Below, piece after piece: positions 1 to 9,413 of a DNA stretch of 64,000 nucleotides. The notes beneath the pieces are model-generated. The model searched no databases. It had not been told where the DNA came from and was given only the letters and a program-made list of their open reading frames with translations. Origin of the DNA: Tranzscheliella williamsii (Eukaryota > Basidiomycota > Ustilaginomycetes > Ustilaginales > Ustilaginaceae); the NCBI GenBank assembly GCA_023212725.1, contig JALBYF010000063.1, positions 1 through 64,000 on the forward strand, in the 5' to 3' direction. The translations under genes and the position numbers were made by a program. Each line of letters opens with the position of its first letter. Position 1 is the stretch's first letter.

Positions 1-1704
1 GGGGGGGTTGTCGGTGGCGGCGCCGGGGTTGTACTGTTGTGCGGGGAGGCGGACGTGGACGGTGGCGGCGCGGCCGGGGAAGAAGGTGGGGTGGGCGGCT
101 TGTTCGAGCCAGTACCCCTTGTCGGCGGGGGCGTGGGCGCCGGCGATGCGCGGGACGGCGAGCGCGAGCATAAGCCGGTCGAGCAGCCCGTGGACCACCT
201 CGAACGACGCGGTCTTGTCGCAGTAGACCGCGGCGACGTGGCGCTGGTTACGCGCGCCGCGCTCGCGCTCGCTCTCGTCCTTAAACGCCACGTCGGAAAC
301 CTCAAACGTCCGCAGCGGCAGCGCATGCTTCCGGTTCTCCCGCACCGCCTTGAGCAGGCCCGGCAGCAGCGACGTCCGCACAACCTGGTACTCGGCCGTC
401 TTGGGGTTCTCGAGCACAATCGCACTCGTCCCGTCGTCCTCCCGGTTCAGCCAGCCAAAGTTCTCCTCGTGGCTGCACAGGATCAGCGGCAGCACCTCCA
501 CCCAGCCGCTGTACGCACACTCGCGCCGCACAATGTCCGCCAGCTTGTTGATCGGAAGCGGCGCAGCCACCGTGTTCGTCGCCGGGAACGTCTTGGGCAG
601 GTTGTCGAAGCCAAAGGCAACCGCTACATCCTCCATCAGATCGCACTCGTGCAGGATGTCCGGCCGCGTGGGTGGCACATCTACGATCACCCGCTCTGTC
701 GGCGCTGCCGGGTCGACGGCAGCAGTATGGCCCATCTTCTGAAGGTACTCGATGATCTCAGCCGGCGCCAGACTGAGACCCGTGCATCGGTTGATGTAGT
801 CAACAGATGCGGGGATCCGTACGCTGGACAGGTCTGGCGTGATTTTCTCGGCACCGTCAGGGTAGACCACCTTGACTGGCTCGATGGTAAACGGCTCCTT
901 GCAGTACTGGGAGAACATGGCGACAATGATATTGATAACGATGCCGAGCTTGGTCTCGTCGATCGCCGTCGTGTCGATAAAGACGTTTTTCGTGTCGAGA
1001 GTGATCTTGGAGCGGTTCGAGTTGATGATGGGCGGCATCGACAGTACTTGGCGATTGGAGTCGTAGATAATAGGGTAGACAGGGCTGTCTTTGATGATGT
1101 GAAGATAACGAGACAGGTGCTTATCTGACTCGTACAGTTCCATAAGCTGGCTAGCATCGTACTCCTGGTCCTTGTTCAGGGGCGCGAACTTGATGTCCTT
1201 GGGAGGCAAGGCTTCGTAGCTGAACGGCGCTTGTATGGTGTCGAGGTCATGCGTCCCAATGGCGACCAAGGTCCTCCTGCGGGCCAGGTTCTGATGCAGC
1301 TTGTCCTGCAGATCGATGAAGTTGGCATAGCTTTCCGGAGTGAACGAGATGTTTCTCAGCACAGCGCCGGCAAAGTACGGCCTGATGTCGGTGGTCTCTT
1401 TCGTCAGCCTGACTTCGACCATCTTGGGGGGATTGGTGAGCGTGAGCTTAGGCTGCGGGAGGTTGCCGAGGAAGACATTGAGGGCGCGGGAAATGCCCTC
1501 GTGGCAGAGCAGATCGTACCTGTTGGCCGGGATCTCGATCTTGAGCTGAGGGCGTTCGCCGAGTCCCGCCTTCTGGACTTCGTCGGTGGTGTCATCGTCG
1601 AGCTCGATGCCGAACTGGAAGCAGAGCTCGTCAAACTCCTGAGTGGTGTAGGTCCGGCCAAGAGCCGAGTAGAAGTGCTCCTTATCGACGGCAACGGTCG
1701 GCAT
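1..1704 (-). CDS. FRS1: Phenylalanyl-tRNA synthetase beta subunit, cytosolic (C-terminus off the window)
   Basis: Beta subunit of the cytosolic alpha2-beta2 synthetase that charges tRNA-Phe. The frame is open for 568 codons from the ATG at 1702-1704 to the left edge, so no stop is visible. The protein starts MPTVAVDKEHFYSALGR, as in eukaryotic beta subunits. Further on come the family segments ANRYDLLCHEGISRALNVF, the B5-type stretch with MPPIINSNRSKITLDTKNVF, and PPTRPDILHECDLMEDVAVA. Yeast and human proteins are about 590-595 aa, so roughly 30-50 C-terminal residues are probably missing. No intron is evident. Upstream (1705-2057) the gene is preceded by the 3' end of the EST1-like gene on the same strand. 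Identity is secure; the true 3' end is outside the window. Confidence 0.93.
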   Translation of the reverse strand, partial: MPTVAVDKEHFYSALGRTYTTQEFDELCFQFGIELDDDTTDEVQKAGLGERPQLKIEIPANRYDLLCHEGISRALNVFLGNLPQPKLTLTNPPKMVEVRLTKETTDIRPYFAGAVLRNISFTPESYANFIDLQDKLHQNLARRRTLVAIGTHDLDTIQAPFSYEALPPKDIKFAPLNKDQEYDASQLMELYESDKHLSRYLHIIKDSPVYPIIYDSNRQVLSMPPIINSNRSKITLDTKNVFIDTTAIDETKLGIVINIIVAMFSQYCKEPFTIEPVKVVYPDGAEKITPDLSSVRIPASVDYINRCTGLSLAPAEIIEYLQKMGHTAAVDPAAPTERVIVDVPPTRPDILHECDLMEDVAVAFGFDNLPKTFPATNTVAAPLPINKLADIVRRECAYSGWVEVLPLILCSHEENFGWLNREDDGTSAIVLENPKTAEYQVVRTSLLPGLLKAVRENRKHALPLRTFEVSDVAFKDESERERGARNQRHVAAVYCDKTASFEVVHGLLDRLMLALAVPRIAGAHAPADKGYWLEQAAHPTFFPGRAATVHVRLPAQQYNPGAATDNPP

Positions 1705-2057
1705 CTTTGCTGGACGATGCCGTTGTGCAGTGGCTGGCAAATCTGGTAAACGAGAAAGGGACGCAGAGGTGCGAAGGCAAGTAAAGTCACCTTGATCGTC
1801 GTCGCCGTTAGCTGTTGCGCTGCGTTACTTTTGAAGCTTCCACCTCTTTTTCTGCCCTCTCACACTGACTCCAACTTCTTCCCAACACCCTTTTCTCGCG
1901 CGATTAAGTGCACGCTCCTTGGCTTTTCGACATAACAACAGCATTTCTTCCACATCGAAATTCACCCTTTGAATATGCGAATAGTGAGGCGCATGGCAGC
2001 ACTGGAATTGCAAGCAGATGGGGCAGAATACATCAAGCTGACCACGGAACGGTGCTG
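1705..2057. other. Intergenic spacer, FRS1 promoter side
   Basis: 353 bp between the FRS1 start and the EST1-like stop. It must hold the FRS1 promoter/leader and the 3' UTR of the upstream gene. It is pyrimidine-rich near 1840-1900. I see no coding frame or RNA gene. Confidence 0.6.
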
Positions 2058-5000
2058 CTACGGCTGCTGATGGTTCTGATAGTGCTGCTGGTGGAACTGC
2101 GCTGATGAGAACGCCCCCGACGGTGCCGGCCCCGGGTAGTAAGGGTCGTGGAACGGCGACTGCCGGGCGTCCGTTCCGTACATCGGGCCTACGCCGCCGG
2201 TCGAAGCGGTCAGTGGCGATGGCTGGTGCACGCCTCCGCTCAAGCCCTGCACGGACTGAGGCAAAGTATAAGGCCACTGCCCTGTCGTGTTACGCTGCGA
2301 CATGTGGCTGTTGCCGGGCCCATAAGGATTGAAGGGATCCTGTGCGCTTTGACTGTAGGCTCCCTGCGCATTGGCCTGCGGGGAGCGATACTGCGCAGGA
2401 TCATAGGCATGGGTTGAGCCGCCGCCCCAAACGTTGCTGTTGCCGCCGTATCCACCCATCTGTGCGTAGTCTCGCTGGTAGGGCTCGGCTGAGCTGCCAC
2501 GAGATGGATAGCTCTGCCCAGCGGTCATGGTGATGTGCGGCCCAGCGGCGGATACGCCGACATCAACGGCACTGGGCGCCCAGATAGAGCTGATGGAGGA
2601 GCCGTTGGGCAACAGCACGTTCTGGATACGGTTGGGTGTAGTTGCAGGGTTATGCGATCCGGGATACGACGAATCGCCGGATGCCGGGTAGGGAGCTGCG
2701 GGCGTGTGGCGCTGTCCCAACATCTGGAGTAGTAAGTCTTGAGCACTGGCGGAAGCTGCACCGCTATGAGCACCCTGAGAAGAGTTCGAGGCCGACGACA
2801 TTGCCTGTCCACCTTCGACGCCGGTGAAGGGCGGATAGGAGGCAAATAATTCGCGCGAAAGGCCGCCGGTGTACTTCCTCGACTTGAGCTGCGAAGGAAT
2901 CAGGATACGGTCTTCTTCCACTTCCACACTACTGCTTGCTACTTTGTCCCGCACATTGGCATTACGCATCGACTGTTCCACAGCATCGACACCGTCGCTC
3001 CAATCTTCCGGTGCACTGTTCTCATCAACAGCACGCATGGCGAGCTCTACCGGGTCTTCCGTAGTGGTTGAAAAGCCTTCAGATGAGGCATCGTCTGGAG
3101 AGGATGCCAACGGAGGGCCAGTGGCGCTGGTAGAGGGCTTGGATATGGGACGGACCGTATCACGTTGGCCCCTCGAAAGATCGTCGGCGAATTGATTTGG
3201 AGATGGATGAGTCGGCATAGCTGATGTCGAACCGGCTTCATAGGTAAAAGTGTTGCGTTGATCGTCGAAGCGGATAGGGCTGGCATCTGATTCTGCAAGC
3301 ATCTTGGCATCGATCAGCACATCAACGATTCGCATTAGCTGCTCCTCGTTGGGATGAACTTGGCTCGGCCTTACTGTGTCCATGTTACACGCTTCACCCA
3401 TGCCAAAGTTAACCGTGGTACCTCCGGGAACGATAGACTGGGTAGCTTTCCTAGTCGGAGCAAATCCTCGCATGTCGGAATCCTCTTCCAGACAAAGACC
3501 AGAAGCGCCGACGGACTCCACATTGCTGAGGTTCGGCAACGAATCGAACGGAAAAGCGAAGCGCAGATTGTTGATCAAATCCACATAGCGGGACCAACAC
3601 GTGCGGATCGTAGCCAATGCGTCATTGATTGCTTCTTGATGAGCGGGCTTAGTCTGAGGTTCAGTTGCGTTGAAGTTAATGGCAGATTCTGATTCCCAAC
3701 GTTGCACCAAGTCTTTGGCTCTCTTCTCCATCCGCTGCAGGTATTCCAGGTGCGTCTTCAGCCATTTGTTCATGATTCGCAGGGCAGGCAAGGTCCGGCG
3801 AACGATAACAGTCAGGTGACGGACTGGAGAGTCATTTACGTTACGTCCTTCGGTTTCCGCGCCAGCTCTAGCGGCGGCATTCGCATCGATCGCCTCCCTC
3901 GTTTCTGCGCTGTCGATTTCGGTAAGCTCCTGGAAGAGCCCTAATACATGGGCTAGCACCTGATATTCAATACCCAAGATCGTATCTGGTGACGGCGCGC
4001 GCTTGCGAGAAGATCTCTCGCTTCTTACCGCACGCGGACGGTGGCGATCGTCTGACCGGCCCGGGCTAGTATGTTGCGAACTGGTGTGTGACAAGGTAGG
4101 CGCGCCTCTCCATAGTCGCGTGGTCCACGAGGCGCATAGGGCTGTAACAAGGAAACGGACGATTTGGTCAGCCCGAAGAGCACGGGACCGCACTAGTGTG
4201 GAGAACGTCGCCAGGACAGCCTTGGAGAGGTACATGGCATGGTCCAGATGATTGCGTTGGAAAAAGAGGCCGTGGAGCACGATGACCTGTTTGGTCCAGG
4301 ACAACGTTAGCTGCTCCGCCGCGGCGATGCTGCTGCCCAGCTTTTCGACCAGAGCTGGGCTCCTGGCCTCGCTGTTCTTGTTTGCATCCCATTGCAGGTC
4401 AGCAGGATCAACTGAGCGTAGGCTACCGAGGTAGACGGCGGTTGGTTTCTCCACCAGTTTTTCGAGGTTGACCTTAGCTTTGGCGAACGGAGTCTTTACG
4501 CAAAGAGCGCGGTAGTAATGGTACAGCGAAAGGAAAGTGTCGCCATTGTACGTCGAAACCACCGCGAGCTGATTAGAAGGATTTCCTTGGTCCGGCAAAA
4601 TTAGGCGTGCTTGCTCATAAAATGCTGAAGCTCGTGAGAAGTCGTATTTCGGTGAAGACTTTCTTCGCTCACCGCTAGCACGGGACTCTTGACCGGCGGG
4701 GGCCTGGCCGCGAGCTGAGGCTGAGTCAGAACCGGTATCGTGTGATTCGATCTCTCTATATCTGGCTAGGTCGCCGCAGAAGATCAGGAACTTGTGTAGT
4801 AGGGCGATCAGGTGTCCTCTTTTCGCGGGCAACAAGGCCTCCTGTGACAAAGCGTCATCCGGTTCGTTAGACTGGCGGAGTGACCTGGAGGAGAGCGAGT
4901 CTGTGGGGAGGGAAGATGCAACCGTTGTGTCTCCATCACTATCGCAGTTGATGCCTAAGGCTTCAAGGTTGGGTCTGGTCTCGTCCAGTGAAAAGAGACG

Positions 5001-5495
5001 AACAAGACGGCCGACGAGTTCTTGCCAGAAGGCCTCTTCGTCGAGGAGAAACCTGCGAAACTCGGTTTTCACCCTTGCAACATCCTGAGTGGCCTTTGCC
5101 TTCCTTCCTGTAGTCAGTGCAGTGGATTCGACTGCCTTTTGGGTAGCTTTGAGGTAGGAGCGGTAAGCGGTGATAAGGCTATAAGATGTGTCATTCCAGA
5201 TGAAAGCATCTACGGACTGGGCCTTTCTGGTGAACGTGCAGGTGAAGAGCAGGTTGAGATATGTATTGCGGAGGTTCTTACGAGCAAAGTCGATCTCGGA
5301 GTTCAAAAGCTTGGTGGTTGGGTCTTTCGGGTGGGCTCTGGCGCGGGAGGTGGAAGATGATGAGCTTGTTGATGGATGGGCAAACGAGGTCTTGACCATG
5401 CGATCTAGCTCTACTTTCTGACTGCGCACCTCATCGAATAGCCTGAGAGCGCGTGCTTCTCGTTGAAGGAAGACGGGGGATGCAGGGTTGGCCAT
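2058..5495 (-). CDS. EST1/SMG7-like 14-3-3/TPR protein, probable nonsense-mediated decay factor
   Basis: Intronless 1145-aa protein. An N-terminal EST1-type helical region spans about residues 10-180 (KLLNSEIDFARKNLRNTYL). The 14-3-3-like/TPR signature follows at about 230-350: LHKFLIFCGDLARYRE, then FYEQARLILPDQGNPSNQLA and YHYYRALCVKTPFAKAKVNL. These are the hallmark blocks of Est1/SMG5/SMG6/SMG7. The last 250-300 residues are a Gly/Ser/Gln/Tyr-rich low-complexity tail. No PIN nuclease domain is visible, which argues against SMG6 and for an SMG7/EBS1-type adaptor that binds phosphorylated UPF1. A telomerase role cannot be excluded from sequence. The start is ATG at 5493-5495 (MANPASPVFL). 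The gene lies in tandem downstream of Argonaute on the same strand. Confidence 0.85.
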   Translation of the reverse strand: MANPASPVFLQREARALRLFDEVRSQKVELDRMVKTSFAHPSTSSSSSTSRARAHPKDPTTKLLNSEIDFARKNLRNTYLNLLFTCTFTRKAQSVDAFIWNDTSYSLITAYRSYLKATQKAVESTALTTGRKAKATQDVARVKTEFRRFLLDEEAFWQELVGRLVRLFSLDETRPNLEALGINCDSDGDTTVASSLPTDSLSSRSLRQSNEPDDALSQEALLPAKRGHLIALLHKFLIFCGDLARYREIESHDTGSDSASARGQAPAGQESRASGERRKSSPKYDFSRASAFYEQARLILPDQGNPSNQLAVVSTYNGDTFLSLYHYYRALCVKTPFAKAKVNLEKLVEKPTAVYLGSLRSVDPADLQWDANKNSEARSPALVEKLGSSIAAAEQLTLSWTKQVIVLHGLFFQRNHLDHAMYLSKAVLATFSTLVRSRALRADQIVRFLVTALCASWTTRLWRGAPTLSHTSSQHTSPGRSDDRHRPRAVRSERSSRKRAPSPDTILGIEYQVLAHVLGLFQELTEIDSAETREAIDANAAARAGAETEGRNVNDSPVRHLTVIVRRTLPALRIMNKWLKTHLEYLQRMEKRAKDLVQRWESESAINFNATEPQTKPAHQEAINDALATIRTCWSRYVDLINNLRFAFPFDSLPNLSNVESVGASGLCLEEDSDMRGFAPTRKATQSIVPGGTTVNFGMGEACNMDTVRPSQVHPNEEQLMRIVDVLIDAKMLAESDASPIRFDDQRNTFTYEAGSTSAMPTHPSPNQFADDLSRGQRDTVRPISKPSTSATGPPLASSPDDASSEGFSTTTEDPVELAMRAVDENSAPEDWSDGVDAVEQSMRNANVRDKVASSSVEVEEDRILIPSQLKSRKYTGGLSRELFASYPPFTGVEGGQAMSSASNSSQGAHSGAASASAQDLLLQMLGQRHTPAAPYPASGDSSYPGSHNPATTPNRIQNVLLPNGSSISSIWAPSAVDVGVSAAGPHITMTAGQSYPSRGSSAEPYQRDYAQMGGYGGNSNVWGGGSTHAYDPAQYRSPQANAQGAYSQSAQDPFNPYGPGNSHMSQRNTTGQWPYTLPQSVQGLSGGVHQPSPLTASTGGVGPMYGTDARQSPFHDPYYPGPAPSGAFSSAQFHQQHYQNHQQP

Positions 5496-6173
5496 GGATC
5501 CTTGACCCTCTCGATCAGACGGCTGATCGGAAGACGTGATCGGTCGGCGGCCCTTCCAGTAGTGAAGAGAAGGAAAGCTGTCAGACCTCCTGTGTCGTCA
5601 AGTAGTCTAAGCCATGCTATACCACTCGTACAAGGAAGACGTAATCGAGCGAGTGCAAGTCGCAGCGTTGATAGGGAAATTGACACAGAAGGGTAAAGGG
5701 GAAAGAAGTGGCTCTGCAAGACCAAAGGAGGCCCCATCCTTCTTCCCAGCGCAATAATTACCCAAGCGAACCCGATTTCTGAGCTTACGGCCAAAAAGGA
5801 TGCGCGCAAATCGGGCACAAAACGCTCATCTTCATCTCCGCACCCTTTCATAAGTGGCCCATCGCGCCTCACCGTCTCTAGCTTGACTAATGCGACCTCA
5901 CAAGGTCAAAAGAATTAGCAGAACGACAATTACTTGCACGGTCTGTCATGACAAGTTTGGAGAGTGGATCATTGCAATTCGTACGTCGGACATCTGTTGG
6001 TTTGCGAGCTTTTGGCAGGACTATCGAAACGGATCGGACACAGTTGCTGTGGGGTTATGTTTGGGTAGGACTTCGTCGACTCCTTTTCGAGATAAGTTTC
6101 TTCTTTTTTCTTCATGATTTTCCCCATTTTTCTCATTTTCTCGATGACCTTTTTGGCGTGGCTGAATGTATGA
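5496..6173. other. Intergenic region between Argonaute and the EST1-like gene
   Basis: 678 bp holding the promoter/leader of the EST1-like gene and the Argonaute 3' region. A T-rich tract lies at about 6095-6150 on the plus strand, just beyond the Argonaute stop, so it is A-rich in that transcript's sense. No coding frame is convincing. Confidence 0.5.
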
Positions 6174-9100
6174 TTACATGAACCAGAGGGATTCGACGAA
6201 GGCGGGGCTCGAGTTAAGCTTCCTCATGATCTGCATCGACTCGCTTTCTGTCAACTCGGCGGCCGAGTCGTCGCCCCTCTCGGATGAAGCCACCGTCTCG
6301 CCATCGTCGGGGCCGTAAACGAAGGCGCGTGCTTTCTCACACAGTATGTCAGCATAGTACGCGGGTGGAACGAGTGAGACGGACCTCGTCGCCCGGCAGT
6401 AGGTGTGGGCAAGCGAGTTGATGCATCGGATCAAATGTTCGCTGGAGAAGTTCATCTCGTTGCGAAGAACGACGTAATGGCATGGCCGAGCTGTACCAAC
6501 CAGACCAGCCTGAGACTGCAGATAGAAATCAAAGCCGAAAGGGGAAACAATGGCGCTGTCGACAACCGTGCCAGCTGGCAGATTTCCAGATCGGTCCGTG
6601 TCGCCAGGATTCTGGGCGAAGAAGCGCACATGGTGGCCTTTACCGCACACGACAAAGGTCACCTTGGTAGTAGCTCCGGGCTGCAACTCCTGGGCAGCAT
6701 CCTTTATAGCTCTGAGCTCGTGGTCAAGGATAGCTTGATACTGCCCTTCCGAGACACCATCTCGAAAGAAGACAACCGAATCGGGTAGTCGACCTTGATT
6801 AGCAGTCATCCATCTCTGTAGATGCGACTTCATCATGCCTTTCGATTGAAGCATGACCTCTTGAATCGCTCTGCCGCGTGGATTTGTCTGGGTTCTAATC
6901 TCAGTCGAGTAGCGACGAGCCGATCCATCAATGGTAGCGACCGAGCCTGCGATTGATGGTTTATCGGAGCCAGGTCCAGGATGTGTCACATCCGCGCCAA
7001 TAAGCATCGTTTGACGGCCGAATCGGGGTAGATCTTTCTCTCCATTCACCACGTGGTTAGTTCCGCCGAGCTTGACATTGATCTTCATAGCTACGTTGGC
7101 CACGTACTGGGCCTGGCCACGCTGGTTGAAGGCTTTGCGAGCATTCAGGACCTGGGTGGCGACCGGTGTGGCAAGCTCCAAAGCTGCAGCTCGCTTGATG
7201 GTGTTGTAGAAACCTTGGTCCTGTTGATCCATGATAATCACAAACAGCTGCGGCGGCGGAGGACGTTTATTGCCAAAGACCGGCTTCATCGCGGCAAATG
7301 CCTCGCGACCGGCTTCCTTAAGATGGGTGGCGATCATCTCCGGCCGCGGCGGATAGGATCGAATGATAGGCGTTTCGTTGGAAATGCTCATACCTAAACC
7401 CTTCAGCGAATGGACCTGGGCTCGCACGAGATCCTGGACCTGACGTTCGTCAATGCGGCTGAAATTGATGACAGCCCAAGTGGCAAGATTTTGCCCGGGC
7501 TGTACGAACTTGGCACCCACCAGGTTCCAAGCTCCAAACTGGATGCGAGGCCTCTGGCTGCCAGCTCCGTATTGAACGTCGGGGGCGGCGATGACTCGAG
7601 CCTCTGTCATGACAGGGTCACGATCCACACTTACGCCCCAAGCTTTGACCACCTGGTCATCTTCGTACCTGACCTCCTGTCGAATCTGCTTGATGCGTTG
7701 AGCGCGGTCCAGAGGCTTCATAGCAGAGTGTCGGATCTGGTCTGCGGACTGCAACGACGTAAGAGCAGTGGCGTGAATCGGACCTGTGGATACGACGTAG
7801 CAAAGCTCCATAGGCACGACGGATCTTTGAGCGCCGATCTTGACGCAGGGAAGTCGCGGGTGTTTGAGCCGGATATTGTACTTCTCAAGGAAATAGTCGG
7901 CTACGGTGTGGTGACGGCCGTCTCGAGTGGTGAACTCAGTCTCAGCTGCCGACTTGGGCGTTAGACCTTGGAAGGACTCGAGCTTGTTGGTCGGCCGATG
8001 TGTAACTCGGATAGCTACGTTCTTGAGCCGTAGACGAAGCTGGCGTTGGTCTTGCGGAGAAAGAGAGGTGATGGTTCTAGACGAAGTCGCGCCATAGTCG
8101 CCACCATAACCGCTGGAGCCACCTCGACCACCGCCACCACCTCTGCCACCACGTCCGCCTCGCCCTCCGCCGCGTCCTCCGCCACGTCCAGCGCCAAAGT
8201 CGCTTGCGGTGGGCGCCATGCTCAACAGGCTTGTGGCCACATCAACAAAGTTGCCGCCGGTAACGAATGCGGAGAAGGCAGGGTCAAGATTGACAACCAA
8301 GCCCGCTGCGCAGGGCCGAGCTGACTGAAAGAATCCTCGCCTGATCTCGGCTCCCTGCGCGATGGGGATTGCATTGTGTGGGTCGAAGAATTTGCGGGCA
8401 GAGTTGGCGGTAATGCCAGACTCATAGCGCTCCGAAAGGCCCGTGCGAAGCATGACATCGATAGCCTGGATACCGTTTTGAACGAGTTCCTGAGGGTTGG
8501 CAGATGAGGCCCTAATAGCACGGTGGTCGCCGTGGCATGCGTCAAGAACGAGCTGCAGATCGACGCTGACGGCAACAGAGAGCTTAATCTTGAATTTACG
8601 ATCGCGTTCTCGCCCCTTAGGTGCCGCCGTAGGGGCAGGATGCGAAGGAGTGCCAGACAGAGGTGGAAGAGCGGATTTCGGGGGCAGGTTGACCTCCCAC
8701 TCGAGGATATCAGAGGGCGGCTTGATGATAGTGTAAGCCAGAGCACGTCCATCATAAACAAAGAAGCTTGCAAAGTCGCGAGAGATGCCAAGGTGGTTGG
8801 AATCAGCGGCGGTACGAAGGGCATGCTGGAGGATTTCACGGTTCAAACGAACTGGAAGGTTCTCGCTGACAGGGCCACCTCGGCGTGGAGCAGCATCGTC
8901 TTCAACAGGTTTGATATCAACAGCAAGGAGCTGGAGGTGCTGGAGGGCGCGTCCCGTGACTCTGGCGCGGAAGAGATTGGTAGAGACCTGAATGGCACGC
9001 CCCTGCTTGTTGCCGGCGTCAGGTCGCGCAGCAGCGCCATATAGGGTCAACGGTTGTTGCATGATCTCACCAGCAGTTTCGGATATAGATACGCTAGGTA

Positions 9101-9413
9101 CACTATCCAACGGGCTACAGCGCAACAGCGTCAATAAAACTGCGCTTGGAGAGGCAGAAAGGGTGTGTACATACCTTACTTTTGGGAGGGTGTCGCGGCG
9201 GGTCTGGCTGAACAGGCGATTCCTCCTGCGTCTACGCCTTCTATTTGCGGTTGGAGCTGGCTGTGTGGAAGCAGATATAGCTGCCGGGGCAGGGACGGAC
9301 ACGTCAGGCGACAGAAAGATGGGTTTAAACGAGTCTGCACGATCCACTTTGTGGGGGCCAGGCCGCACATTGACTCGGGCTGCCCCCCGGCGACGGTTAT
9401 CATTTCTAGACAT
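6174..9413 (-). CDS. AGO1: Argonaute protein with DEDD slicer residues and internal RGG tract
   Basis: About 1079 aa, counted from the ATG at 9411-9413 (MSRNDNRRRG). An in-frame ATG at 9507-9509 would add 32 residues. Domain order is an Arg-rich N-terminus, the N domain (RAIQVSTNLFRARV), L1, PAZ, MID and PIWI. MID keeps the 5'-phosphate pocket (Y736, K740, Q754, K777). PIWI shows D808 (LIGADVTHPGPG), E852 (AIQEVM), D885 (FFRDGVSEGQ) and D1021 (PPAYYAD), a DEDD rather than DEDH set, so slicing is likely retained. A pure RGG/GGR run sits at residues 408-432, between L1 and the conserved PAZ part. A possible in-frame intron of 60 nt (9174-9115) or 81 nt (9174-9094) lies in the N-terminal region, so length may be 20-27 aa shorter. 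Role: the small-RNA effector of RNAi, cytoplasmic and/or nuclear. Confidence 0.93.
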   Translation of the reverse strand: MSRNDNRRRGAARVNVRPGPHKVDRADSFKPIFLSPDVSVPAPAAISASTQPAPTANRRRRRRRNRLFSQTRRDTLPKVRYVHTLSASPSAVLLTLLRCSPLDSVPSVSISETAGEIMQQPLTLYGAAARPDAGNKQGRAIQVSTNLFRARVTGRALQHLQLLAVDIKPVEDDAAPRRGGPVSENLPVRLNREILQHALRTAADSNHLGISRDFASFFVYDGRALAYTIIKPPSDILEWEVNLPPKSALPPLSGTPSHPAPTAAPKGRERDRKFKIKLSVAVSVDLQLVLDACHGDHRAIRASSANPQELVQNGIQAIDVMLRTGLSERYESGITANSARKFFDPHNAIPIAQGAEIRRGFFQSARPCAAGLVVNLDPAFSAFVTGGNFVDVATSLLSMAPTASDFGAGRGGGRGGGRGGRGGRGGGGGRGGSSGYGGDYGATSSRTITSLSPQDQRQLRLRLKNVAIRVTHRPTNKLESFQGLTPKSAAETEFTTRDGRHHTVADYFLEKYNIRLKHPRLPCVKIGAQRSVVPMELCYVVSTGPIHATALTSLQSADQIRHSAMKPLDRAQRIKQIRQEVRYEDDQVVKAWGVSVDRDPVMTEARVIAAPDVQYGAGSQRPRIQFGAWNLVGAKFVQPGQNLATWAVINFSRIDERQVQDLVRAQVHSLKGLGMSISNETPIIRSYPPRPEMIATHLKEAGREAFAAMKPVFGNKRPPPPQLFVIIMDQQDQGFYNTIKRAAALELATPVATQVLNARKAFNQRGQAQYVANVAMKINVKLGGTNHVVNGEKDLPRFGRQTMLIGADVTHPGPGSDKPSIAGSVATIDGSARRYSTEIRTQTNPRGRAIQEVMLQSKGMMKSHLQRWMTANQGRLPDSVVFFRDGVSEGQYQAILDHELRAIKDAAQELQPGATTKVTFVVCGKGHHVRFFAQNPGDTDRSGNLPAGTVVDSAIVSPFGFDFYLQSQAGLVGTARPCHYVVLRNEMNFSSEHLIRCINSLAHTYCRATRSVSLVPPAYYADILCEKARAFVYGPDDGETVASSERGDDSAAELTESESMQIMRKLNSSPAFVESLWFM
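8105..8200 (-). repeat. RGG-coding low-complexity repeat inside Argonaute
   Basis: Imperfect GGTGGACGT-like repeats encode the RGG/GGR run. On the plus strand this reads as runs of ccaccacg and ccgcctcg units. RGG boxes are usual RNA-binding and arginine-methylation sites. Confidence 0.75.

Noticed and set aside
37..1128. 363-codon plus-strand open frame at the left edge
   Set aside because: Antisense shadow of FRS1. The minus strand gives clear synthetase motifs, and the plus frame has no family resemblance.
2058..5495. Assignment as SMG6 endonuclease or bona fide telomerase Est1
   Set aside because: There is no C-terminal PIN domain, only a low-complexity tail. A telomerase role cannot be inferred from sequence.
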